Positions 6,012 through 13,266 of a DNA stretch of 14,035 nt are shown here, piece after piece. Numbering within the stretch: position 1 is the first letter of the stretch; the number at the start of each line of letters is the position of its first letter. Source of the stretch: Kiritimatiellia bacterium. GTDB taxonomy: Bacteria > Verrucomicrobiota > Kiritimatiellia > RFP12 > UBA1067. The stretch lies in contig JAGOBZ010000033.1 of the NCBI GenBank assembly GCA_017999015.1, forward strand, positions 1 through 14,035. Reading direction: 5' to 3'. The notes beneath the pieces were generated by a model. It was not told the DNA's origin. It saw nothing but the letters and a program-made list of their open reading frames with translations, and ran no database searches. A program made the translations under genes and the position numbers.

Positions 6012-7313
6012 ATGAATCCTTCCCGTTTGAGTCACCTGGGCCGCCGCGGTTTTCTGCGGCGTTGTGCGGCGGCGGCAGCGGCTCCGCTGATCGTGCCCGG
6101 CCGGGTGTTGGGCCGCGACGGCGGCGTGGCGCCGAGCAACCGCATCGTGTTTGGCGCCATCGGCGTCGGCCCGCGGGCGCGGCACATCCTGCCGAACTTC
6201 CTGTGTCAGCCCGCTGTGCAGTGGGTGGCCGTGTCGGAGGCCCGCGCCGACCGTTTGGCCTCAGCCAAGGAGACGGTCGACGCGCATTACGGCAACAAGG
6301 ACTGTCAGGCGTTTGGTGACTTTCGCGACCTGCTGGCGCGCCGGGAGATCGACGCCGTGCTCATCGCCACGGGCAACCGCTGGCACGCGATGGCGACCCT
6401 GTTCGCGGCGCACGCGGGCAAAGACGTCTACTGCGAAAAGCCGGTGAGCCTCACGATCCGCGAAGGCCGCCGCATGGTGGAGGCCTGCCGGCGCTTCGGC
6501 ACGATCTACCAGGCCGGCACGCAGCGGCGCGCGACCTCATCCTACCGCTTCGCCCGCGAAATGGTGCAGAAGGGATGTGTCGGACGCCTGCACACCGTCG
6601 AGTCGCAGGTCTGGACCGGCGCGGTGATCCCGCACCAGAAAGCGACACCGGTGCCGGAAGGCTGGAACTACGACCTCTGGCTGGGCCCCGTGCAGTGGCG
6701 GCCTTTTGTGCCGGGGCGGGTCAACGGCTGGACCTGCTTCTGGGACACGGGAGAGGGCATGCACACCGACATGGGCACGCACTACACCGACCAGATGCAG
6801 TGGGTGCTGGGCACGGATCTGACGGGCCCCGTCGCGTTCGAAACCTCCGACATCGTTTGGCCCGACCCGGCGAAACACATGAGCGAGACCGCGATCTCGG
6901 GCACGTTCCGCTGCCGCTACGCCAGCGGCGTCAACGGCGTCATCTATCAGCGGGGCGCGTTCCAAGACCGCTACATCCGCTACATCGGTGACGAGGGCTG
7001 GATTCAGGTGGACGACCAGACCGACGTCGTGACCGCTCATCCGGCCTCGATCCTCAGCGAGCGGCCGTCCGGGGGTGTGTCGTGGAGCGACGCGAGCGGG
7101 CATATCATCGATTTCCTGCAGGCGATCCGCAGCCGCCGTCCGACGGTGTGCAACCCGGAAGTCGCGCACCGTGCGCAAAGCATCGTGGGCGCGATGACCA
7201 TCAGTGCGCGGCTGGGCCGCACATTGAAGTGGGACCCCGCCCGGGAGCGGTTCGACTGCGAGGAAGCCAACCGGATGATGGCACGCGCGCCGCGCGCGCC
7301 CTGGTGCGTGTAA
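6012..7313 (+). CDS. Tat-exported Gfo/Idh/MocA-family oxidoreductase (copy 1)
   Basis: A 433-aa NAD(P)-dependent sugar/polyol oxidoreductase. A twin-arginine signal (GRRGFLRR, residues 10-17, then an Ala-rich stretch) indicates export folded with its cofactor. The Rossmann half has the nucleotide-binding loop AIGVGPRARH (49-58), the IDAVLIATGNRWHA strand (113-126) and the CEKPVS motif (E142-K143-P144), whose lysine is the conserved catalytic/cofactor residue. The C-terminal half carries GEGMHTDMGTHYTDQM (247-262), supplying candidate D253 and H257, and a beta-sheet substrate domain. Family members oxidise or epimerise sugars, cyclitols and related compounds; which one acts here cannot be read from sequence. 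It is first in the plus-strand operon, and its TAA overlaps the Shine-Dalgarno of the next gene. Confidence 0.88.
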   Translation: MNPSRLSHLGRRGFLRRCAAAAAAPLIVPGRVLGRDGGVAPSNRIVFGAIGVGPRARHILPNFLCQPAVQWVAVSEARADRLASAKETVDAHYGNKDCQAFGDFRDLLARREIDAVLIATGNRWHAMATLFAAHAGKDVYCEKPVSLTIREGRRMVEACRRFGTIYQAGTQRRATSSYRFAREMVQKGCVGRLHTVESQVWTGAVIPHQKATPVPEGWNYDLWLGPVQWRPFVPGRVNGWTCFWDTGEGMHTDMGTHYTDQMQWVLGTDLTGPVAFETSDIVWPDPAKHMSETAISGTFRCRYASGVNGVIYQRGAFQDRYIRYIGDEGWIQVDDQTDVVTAHPASILSERPSGGVSWSDASGHIIDFLQAIRSRRPTVCNPEVAHRAQSIVGAMTISARLGRTLKWDPARERFDCEEANRMMARAPRAPWCV

Positions 7314-7318
7314 AGGAG
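7312..7318 (+). promoter_or_regulatory. Ribosome-binding site overlapping the preceding stop codon
   Basis: AAAGGAG overlaps the TAA of the oxidoreductase and lies 6 nt before ATG at 7325. It fixes the start of the HEAT-repeat gene. The same frame is open back to 7082, but only as a shadow within the oxidoreductase. Confidence 0.7.
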
Positions 7319-7324
7319 CCTGAC

Positions 7325-9103
7325 ATGCAAAGAAACACCTTCCTGTTCTGGTGTGCCGTGAGCGTACCCCTTTTAGGTTGCGCCGCCACTCCGGCCGCCG
7401 CATACGAGTCGGGTGCGGACGCCGGCCCGCTGCGGCAGCTCGAGCAACAGATCTGCGACGCGGCCAGAGACCCGGGGCTGCGCGCGGCGTGCGAAGCCGC
7501 ACTGCTGCGCCTGTTGGCGCCGGAGGCCTCGTTCGAGGCCAAGCGGTTTGCCTGTTCGGGCCTGGCGGTGGTCGGCTCTGAAGCGTCTCTGCCCGCGCTT
7601 GAGGCACTGCTGAAGACGGAGGAGACGGCCGGCATCGCCTGTCTGGCGCTCGGCGGTCTGCGCACCGAGAAGGCGGGCGCCCTCTTGCGCGCCGCCTTGG
7701 CAGGGGCCGGCGGGCCGTCGCGCCTGCAGCTTGTGAGCGCGCTGGACCCGCGCGCCGAAGCCGCGTCGGTCGCGCCGCTTGCCGCGCTCGCCCGCGACGC
7801 GGATGTCACGCTCGCCTGCGCCGCCGTGCGCGCCTTGGGCGTCATCGATGCGGCGCCGGCGCGCGAGGCCGTGGCGGCGCTGCGCAAGGAGGTGACGCCC
7901 GCCCTGGCGGCTGCCGTCGGGGCGGCCTCGCTGTGCGGGGCGGAGCAGCGCTTCGCCGCCGGCGACCGCACGGCGGGCGCGGCGGTCTGCGAGGAGCTGC
8001 TCAAGCCCGCCTGGCCCGTGAACGTCCGGCGCGGCGCGCTCGGCCTGCTTTTGCGGACTGACGATGACCAAGGCGTGTGGCGCGTGCGCCGCGTGCTGTC
8101 TGAAACGCCTCGCGATCCGGTCCTGGCCGCCGTGGCCATCGCCCGCGTACCGGAGCTGCGCAGGCTTGGCGTTTCCCAAACGTTTGGAGCGCTGATTCCG
8201 CGCCTGTCGCCGGCGGAGCAGGTGCTGATGGTCGAGGCGCTCTCTGCCCGGGGGGACGAGGGCGCGCGCGGCGTGTTGCGGGCCCAGGTGTCCTCGGCGG
8301 ACTCGGCCGTGCGCGGCGCGGCGCTCGGCGCGGTCGGGGCGCTCGACGGCGCGGCGGCTGTCGGGGTGTTGACGAAAGCGTTGGCCGGGGCTTCATCACC
8401 GGAGGAGGCGAAAGCGGTGCAGGCCGCATTGGTCGGACTGGGCGGCGGCGAGGATGCAGACCGGGCGCTGATCGACGCCTCACGGCAGGCTGCGGGCCAC
8501 GATAAACTCCCGCTGCTGGATGTGCTTTCGCGGCGCGGCGGACGGCTCTGCGCCGCAGAGCTGCTGGCGACGGCATGCGGGCCGGAGGACGCCGCATCGC
8601 GCGCGGCGGCGCAGGGACTGGTGCGGATCGCCGGAGCCGGCGATGCGGCGGCGCTGCCTGTGCTGCAGCAGGCGGTCACGCACGGCGGATCGCAAACGCA
8701 GGGGGCCGCGCTGCGTGCGCTGGCGGCCTGGCGGGGACTGGCCGCGTGGGACACGCTGGCCGGCGTGTATCTCAAGACCGGAGACGAGGCTCAGCGCGCG
8801 CTGGCGTTGCGCGGACTGGTCCGTGCCGCGGGCGAGGCCCATGCCGATCCGGGGGCGGACCGGGCCGAACGCTATCGCCACCTGCTGGCCGGCGCGCGCG
8901 GCGCGGCGGAGCGCAAGCTGATTCTGAGCGTGCTGGGCGGGAGCGCGTGCCCGGAAACCCTGGCGCTGGCGTTGACGCTGTTGGATGATCCGGAGATCCG
9001 CGACGAGGCCGAAGGGACCGTCAGGCGGATGGCCAAGGCGCTGGAGACCTCGCATCCGGAGGCCGCGCGGGCGGCCCTGCAGCGGGTGGAAAAAGGAAAG
9101 TGA
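7325..9103 (+). CDS. HEAT-repeat protein, putative lipoprotein
   Basis: A 592-aa protein made almost entirely of Ala/Leu-rich helical repeats of about 30 residues. Examples are SLPALEALLKTEETAGIACL, SVAPLAALARDADVTLACAA and AAVGVLTKALAGASSPEEAK, each fitting the HEAT/PBS-lyase helix-turn-helix pattern. It forms a solenoid, normally a protein-protein docking scaffold. The N-terminus (MQRNTFLFWCAVSVPLLGCA) ends in LLGC, an acceptable lipobox with C19 as the modified residue; cleavage after AAA (residues 24-26) by signal peptidase I is the alternative. No catalytic motif is seen. The 11-bp gap to the first oxidoreductase and 12-bp gap to the second argue for co-expression and perhaps for holding the exported enzymes together at the envelope. 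The very high GC makes the opposite strand look falsely open. Confidence 0.8.
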   Translation: MQRNTFLFWCAVSVPLLGCAATPAAAYESGADAGPLRQLEQQICDAARDPGLRAACEAALLRLLAPEASFEAKRFACSGLAVVGSEASLPALEALLKTEETAGIACLALGGLRTEKAGALLRAALAGAGGPSRLQLVSALDPRAEAASVAPLAALARDADVTLACAAVRALGVIDAAPAREAVAALRKEVTPALAAAVGAASLCGAEQRFAAGDRTAGAAVCEELLKPAWPVNVRRGALGLLLRTDDDQGVWRVRRVLSETPRDPVLAAVAIARVPELRRLGVSQTFGALIPRLSPAEQVLMVEALSARGDEGARGVLRAQVSSADSAVRGAALGAVGALDGAAAVGVLTKALAGASSPEEAKAVQAALVGLGGGEDADRALIDASRQAAGHDKLPLLDVLSRRGGRLCAAELLATACGPEDAASRAAAQGLVRIAGAGDAAALPVLQQAVTHGGSQTQGAALRALAAWRGLAAWDTLAGVYLKTGDEAQRALALRGLVRAAGEAHADPGADRAERYRHLLAGARGAAERKLILSVLGGSACPETLALALTLLDDPEIRDEAEGTVRRMAKALETSHPEAARAALQRVEKGK

Positions 9104-9115
9104 AAGGACAAGGCC

Positions 9116-10369
9116 ATGAGCCAGATGCAGAAGACGATTGAACGGGTGTCCCGCGCGTTCTCGCGGCGGGAATTTGTGGCGGGCGCGGGGGCGGCAGCAG
9201 GGCTGGCGCTGGTCAGTAGACCTGTGTTCGGACAGCAGGCGGCCGCGTTCAACGGTCCGAAGATCAAAATCGGCATCGTGGGGTGCGGCGGGCGGGGCTC
9301 GTTCATGGCGAACCTTTTTCGGCAGCACGGCGGCTACGAGATCGCTGCGGCGGCCGACTATTTTCAGGACCGAGTTGACGTGCTGGGTGAGAAATTCGGC
9401 GTGCCCGCCGGGCGCCGCTTCGCGGGGCTGAGCGGCTATAAGCGGGTGTTGGACGCGAAGCCGGACGCGCTGGTCGTGACCTCGCCGCCCTTCTTCCATC
9501 CCGAGCAGGCTGAGGCGGCGGTCGACGCGGGCTGCCACGTCTATGTGGCCAAGCCCGTGGCCGTGGACGTGCCGGGGTGCCGGACCATCGAAGCCAGCGG
9601 CGCAAAGGCTACGGCGGCGAAACGCGTGTTCCTCGTCGATTTCCAGACGCGCGTCAATCCGTTCTATCGTGAGGCTGTCACGCGCATTCACGGCGGGGCC
9701 ATCGGCGCGTTCGCGTTTGGCGAGGCCTCGTACCAGTGCGGGCGGCTGGGCAAGCACCACCTCCACCCCGACGCGGGGACGCAGGAGTCGCGGCTGCGGA
9801 ACTGGGTGTTCGATAAGGCGTTTTCCGGAGATATCATCACCGAGCAGAATATCCACGCGCTCGACGTGATGAGTTGGGTGTTTGGCAAGCCGCCGCTGTA
9901 CGCCTACGGTTCCGGAGCGCGCAAGGTGCGCGTGGACATCGGCGACTGCCGCGACACCTTCTCGGTCATCTTCCAGTATCCCGACGACGTGGCGGTTACG
10001 TTCAACTCGCGCCAGTTTGAAGGGCACGGGACGGCCGAGGGTATCCTCTGTCGCGTCTTCGGCGAGAAGGGGGTGCTTGAAACGGCCTACGGCGGCAATG
10101 TCATGATCCGCGGCGGCGAGGGCGTGTTCTACCGCGGCGGCGAGACGAAGCAGATCTACGCCGAGGGGGCCGCTGCCAACGTCGCCGCGTTCCATGCCGC
10201 GATTCTGGCAGGCGATGTCTCCAACGTCACCGTCGCCCCCAGCGTGCAGAGCAATCTCATCACGATCCTGGGACGCACCGCCGCCGACACCGGCCGGGTC
10301 GTGACCTGGGACGAGGTCGTGAAAGACACGAAGCGGCTGGACGGACGTCTGGGCGGGCTGAGGTCGTAG
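9116..10369 (+). CDS. Tat-exported Gfo/Idh/MocA-family oxidoreductase (copy 2, AKP variant)
   Basis: A 417-aa homologue of the gene at 6012, but clearly divergent. The Tat signal is SRREFVAGAGAAAGLALV (16-33). The cofactor loop is IGIVGCGGRGS (52-62), a textbook GxGxxG. The usual EKP triad reads AKP here (VYVAKPVAVD, A145-K146-P147): the lysine is kept and the glutamate lost. The substrate half has SGDIITEQNIHALDVMSWVF (237-256), where H247 and D250 are candidate active-site residues, and a beta-sheet with NSRQFEGHG. ATG at 9116 is supported by AAAGGA (9103-9108), which starts on the last base of the previous stop. Like its partner it should act outside the cytoplasm on a sugar or cyclitol. 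Different active sites suggest sequential or different steps rather than redundancy. Confidence 0.87.
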   Translation: MSQMQKTIERVSRAFSRREFVAGAGAAAGLALVSRPVFGQQAAAFNGPKIKIGIVGCGGRGSFMANLFRQHGGYEIAAAADYFQDRVDVLGEKFGVPAGRRFAGLSGYKRVLDAKPDALVVTSPPFFHPEQAEAAVDAGCHVYVAKPVAVDVPGCRTIEASGAKATAAKRVFLVDFQTRVNPFYREAVTRIHGGAIGAFAFGEASYQCGRLGKHHLHPDAGTQESRLRNWVFDKAFSGDIITEQNIHALDVMSWVFGKPPLYAYGSGARKVRVDIGDCRDTFSVIFQYPDDVAVTFNSRQFEGHGTAEGILCRVFGEKGVLETAYGGNVMIRGGEGVFYRGGETKQIYAEGAAANVAAFHAAILAGDVSNVTVAPSVQSNLITILGRTAADTGRVVTWDEVVKDTKRLDGRLGGLRS

Positions 10370-10376
10370 GGGGGAT

Positions 10377-10418
10377 GAACGCCCGACGCTCAACGCCCAA
10401 CTTTGAACGTTCAACGCT
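10377..10418 (+). repeat. Six-copy degenerate 7-bp tandem array between operon genes
   Basis: The units in order are GAACGCC, CGACGCT, CAACGCC, CAACTTT, GAACGTT and CAACGCT (7 bp each, 42 bp in all). They fill most of the 63-bp gap between the stop of the second oxidoreductase and the AAGGAG (10421-10426) of the URO-D-like gene. It carries no start codon for a leader peptide that I trust. Confidence 0.65.
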
Positions 10419-10432
10419 GGAAGGAGAAGCAC

Positions 10433-11860
10433 ATGGGTCAGGACATGGAGGCGCTCTATCAGGCGCGGTTGCGGCGGTATGTGACCGCGCTCAACAATCT
10501 CAAACCGGACCGGGTGCCGGTGCGGCCGTTCGCGGCGGAGTTCACGGGCCGGCACGCGGGCTACACCTGCCAGCAACTGACGCAGCACTATCCGGACGCC
10601 TTCGAGGCGATGGTGCGCTGCTGCAAGGATTACGACTGGGACGCGGTCCCCGCCAGTATGGTGTATGTCTGGACCGGCATCACCGACGCGGCGGGCGTGC
10701 GGTACTACGGCGTGCCGGGGGTGGACGTGCCGCCGGACTGCGGTTTCCAATACCGGGAGCCGCCGGAAGAGGCGGCGTTCATGCGCGAGGACGAGTACGA
10801 CCGGCTGATCGACGACCCTACGGCCTTCCTCTACGAGGTGTGGCTGCCGCGCGCGTCGCGCGTGATCGCGGCGGCCGGCGAGCCCGTGACGTTCCGGCAC
10901 AACGTCGCGCTGGTCTCCGCCGCCGTCGCGATGACGCAGTATTTCCAGGCCTTCGGGCCGCACTGCGCCCGCCTGCGCGGCGAATGCGGCATGCCGGGCG
11001 CGCTTGCCGGCATTTTCAAGGCGCCGCTGGATATCCTCGGCGACAAGCTGCGCGGCTATATCGGGCTGACCATGGACCTCTTTGAGCGGCCCGAAAAGGT
11101 GATGCAGGCGTGCGAGGCGCTCATGCCGCATCTGCACGGGGTGGCGGCGGCGACGGCCGATCCCGCGTCGCAACTGCCGATCGGCTACTGGATGCACCGC
11201 GGCTGCGTGCCGTTCGTGCGGCCCGACCAGTTCGCGAACGTCTACTGGCCGACGGTGCGGCCGATCATCGAGGAGCTGTGGCGCGGCGGGCACCAGACGC
11301 TGTTCTATGCCGAGGGCAATTGGAATGCGCACCTCGACGCCTTTCGCGAGCTGCCGGACCGCAGCATCGTTTATCACATCGACCGCGGCGATCCGCTGCT
11401 GACCCACCGCACGCTGCATGACAAGTTCGCGCTGAGCGGCGGCCTGAACAATGTCACGCTCGCGATCGGCACGCCGGACCAGGTGCGCCAGGAGGTTCGC
11501 ACGCTGATCGAAACGGTGGGGCGGGAGGGCGGCTACATCCTGGACGCGAGCGCCATCATGCAGAACGACACGCGTCCTGAAAACATGCGGGCGCTGGTCG
11601 AGGCCGCCCGCGAATACGGGGTCTATGAGCATCCGGATGCCGCCCCCGAGCCGCTGCGCGTCGTGCCCGGCACGGTCACGGCCGCGGGCGCGTGGCCGGC
11701 GGCGGGCGGACGTCCGCCAGGCGTGTGCGTGCCGTGGGAAGAGCGCCGGCGCGAGTTGGGTGCCCCGTTGCGCGGCAGCGAAGAGCTGGCCGAGCGGGTC
11801 TGGCGCGCGGCGGATGCGGGCGGCGCGATGTTCATCTGGCAGATGCTGCTCTCGTTCTGA
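10433..11860 (+). CDS. URO-D/methyltransferase-fold protein of unknown reaction
   Basis: A 475-aa cytoplasmic protein with no signal peptide. ATG at 10433 is chosen because AAGGAG (10421-10426) precedes it; an upstream TTG at 10403 lies inside the 7-mer array. The body matches the uroporphyrinogen-decarboxylase superfamily (HemE, and MtaA/MtbA/CmuA methyltransferases): a RVPV start at 27-30, TLFYAEGNWNAHLDAF (289-304), SIVYHIDRGDPLL (311-323), then SGGLNN...AIGTPDQVRQEV and the RPENMRALVEAAREYG finish. It lacks HemE's N-terminal arginine motif. Where MtaA-type enzymes have H-x-C-G-N, this one has Y-A-E-G-N (292-296), and the late cysteine region reads LDASAIM. The zinc site of the methyltransferases is therefore absent. 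The C-terminal 70 residues are extra. Its role in the operon cannot be inferred beyond linkage to sugar oxidoreductases. Confidence 0.75.
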   Translation: MGQDMEALYQARLRRYVTALNNLKPDRVPVRPFAAEFTGRHAGYTCQQLTQHYPDAFEAMVRCCKDYDWDAVPASMVYVWTGITDAAGVRYYGVPGVDVPPDCGFQYREPPEEAAFMREDEYDRLIDDPTAFLYEVWLPRASRVIAAAGEPVTFRHNVALVSAAVAMTQYFQAFGPHCARLRGECGMPGALAGIFKAPLDILGDKLRGYIGLTMDLFERPEKVMQACEALMPHLHGVAAATADPASQLPIGYWMHRGCVPFVRPDQFANVYWPTVRPIIEELWRGGHQTLFYAEGNWNAHLDAFRELPDRSIVYHIDRGDPLLTHRTLHDKFALSGGLNNVTLAIGTPDQVRQEVRTLIETVGREGGYILDASAIMQNDTRPENMRALVEAAREYGVYEHPDAAPEPLRVVPGTVTAAGAWPAAGGRPPGVCVPWEERRRELGAPLRGSEELAERVWRAADAGGAMFIWQMLLSF

Positions 11861-11877
11861 CGGGGCCGGGAAAAAGC

Positions 11878-11927
11878 TTGGTTGCTGAAAACGCAATCTG
11901 CTACACTGGACCCAAACATAACCGGAG
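11878..11927 (+). promoter_or_regulatory. Probable internal promoter and ribosome-binding site before the SHD1 gene
   Basis: TGCTACACT (11899-11907) is an extended -10 (TG one base before TACACT). TTGGTT (11878-11883) sits 18 bp upstream as a weak -35. GGAG (11924-11927) is 7 nt before ATG at 11935. The TACACTGG string is identical to the one at 5984-5991 in front of the first oxidoreductase. The 74-bp gap is much longer than the others in the cluster except the 7-mer gap, which also fits a separate start. Confidence 0.5.
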
Positions 11928-11934
11928 AGCGATC

Positions 11935-13266
11935 ATGAGCCGTCTGATCTGTGTAGTGGGGCTGCTGTTGGCCTGCGTGGCCGGCGCGGACAACGAGGTG
12001 CGCGCGTGGACGAGCAAGACGGGGGGCAGCGCCATCGAAGCCTCGTTCGTCAAAGAGGAAAACGGGGTCGTCACGCTCAAACGCAAGGACGGGGCCACGG
12101 TTCAGGCCAAGCTGGACGCCTTGTGCGACAACGACCGCGCGTACGTCGCCGAGGTCACCTACGTGCCGCGCGAGATCAAGGTCGTTTTCAAGCGCGAGCG
12201 CTTCGGCCCCGGGTATGTGGAATCGGGCTCCTCGGAGGAGGTCACGCATCGCGACAGCGCGGTGCTGGTGGTCGACCATGCGGTCGGCGATGCGCCGGCG
12301 GATCTCAAGGGTGACACGACCTGGGCGATCGAATCGGTCGATGCGCTCGGGAAAAAGATCCTGCCGCGCCGCGAAGGCGTCGGCGAGGCTTTGACGACCG
12401 ACGGCAAGTTCGTCTTTGTCACCTACCGCGTGAAGAACGATTCGCGTGTGCCGGTTGAGATCCCCTCGCCTACGCTGCATGACCGTCAGGGCCGAGCCTT
12501 CACCCAGACCGAGCGCGGTTTCGCTCAGCACTACATTCCCGAGGGCGCGCTGTTTGCGGGTGTTGATATGCTCCAGCCCGGTTTTTCCAAGCTTTACTGC
12601 GCGTTTTATGAGCTGCCTGAGGATGCCGAGCCGGCTGCGGTCGAAGTGTTCCCCTCAGTGGTTAAAATGTTTATGATCCGCCAGGTTAGACGGGGCGGCG
12701 AACCGTTGCGCGGGAAGAAAATCGCGCTCACGCCGTCTGCCTCTCCTAAGCCCGCCACGCAGCATGCCCATGAAGGCGCGGCCGCCGCAGACACGAAACT
12801 TTCGCTGTTCATGCGCTGCTCGCGCGTGGGGCAGTCCGGCGATTCAAGCGGCCAATGGTATTACGACCGCAACAAGAAGCGTTCACTCACATACGGCGTT
12901 GAATTGCGGGTGCTGGGCAATGAAACCCGTCCGGTCACCGTGAAGGCATTTTACATCGGGGAAGCCTCCGGCAACCGTGATCTGGTGGTCGACAAGAAGG
13001 AGCAGACGGTCACGCTGGAGCCAGGCAAGATCGCGCGCGTGACGCTGCAGTCGGAAGAAGTTGAGGAACAGACCTACTACTACTTTTCGCTGCGGGGACG
13101 CGAGCGGATCAGCGGGGCAAAACTGAAAGGTGTAATCATCCAGGCGTGGGCCGGCGACACCCTGGTGTCGAACTGGGCCTCGTTGAGCCAATGGCGAAAA
13201 TACGCTGACCTGCCGGATATTGTCAAAGAGTTGGGTGAGATGAAAAAGGGCGAGGAGGGGCTGTGA
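11935..13266 (+). CDS. Secreted SHD1-domain protein
   Basis: A 443-aa protein with a short signal peptide (MSRLICVVGLLLACVAGA, residues 1-18). Residues 23-71 match the SHD1 (SLA1 homology domain 1) pattern: RAWTSKTGGSAIEASFV, then NGVVTLKRKDGATVQAKLDA and DNDRAYV. This domain is recurrent in exported planctomycete/verrucomicrobial proteins. Residues of about 75-440 are beta-rich with no catalytic motif I recognise; segments such as GKFVFVTYRVKNDS and IPSPTLHDRQGRAF suggest an Ig-like fold, and a second half (about 288-420) repeats that character. ATG at 11935 is preferred over the open frame from 11692, which lies within the previous gene. Its TGA overlaps the next ATG by one base, so the next gene is translationally coupled. 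Function is unknown; a structural or binding role is most likely. Confidence 0.75.
   Translation: MSRLICVVGLLLACVAGADNEVRAWTSKTGGSAIEASFVKEENGVVTLKRKDGATVQAKLDALCDNDRAYVAEVTYVPREIKVVFKRERFGPGYVESGSSEEVTHRDSAVLVVDHAVGDAPADLKGDTTWAIESVDALGKKILPRREGVGEALTTDGKFVFVTYRVKNDSRVPVEIPSPTLHDRQGRAFTQTERGFAQHYIPEGALFAGVDMLQPGFSKLYCAFYELPEDAEPAAVEVFPSVVKMFMIRQVRRGGEPLRGKKIALTPSASPKPATQHAHEGAAAADTKLSLFMRCSRVGQSGDSSGQWYYDRNKKRSLTYGVELRVLGNETRPVTVKAFYIGEASGNRDLVVDKKEQTVTLEPGKIARVTLQSEEVEEQTYYYFSLRGRERISGAKLKGVIIQAWAGDTLVSNWASLSQWRKYADLPDIVKELGEMKKGEEGL

Noticed and set aside
7201..8775. Open frame of 524 codons on the minus strand
   Set aside because: Its Ala/Ser/Arg/Pro-rich translation is a mirror of the Ala-rich HEAT gene. 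It has no motif or start signal.
8480..11896. Open frame of 1138 codons on the minus strand
   Set aside because: It lies antisense to four well-supported genes (HEAT, oxidoreductase, URO-D, and the spacer before SHD1). It is rich in Arg/His/Pro/Ala with no domain, and arises because GC-rich codons leave few stops on the opposite strand.
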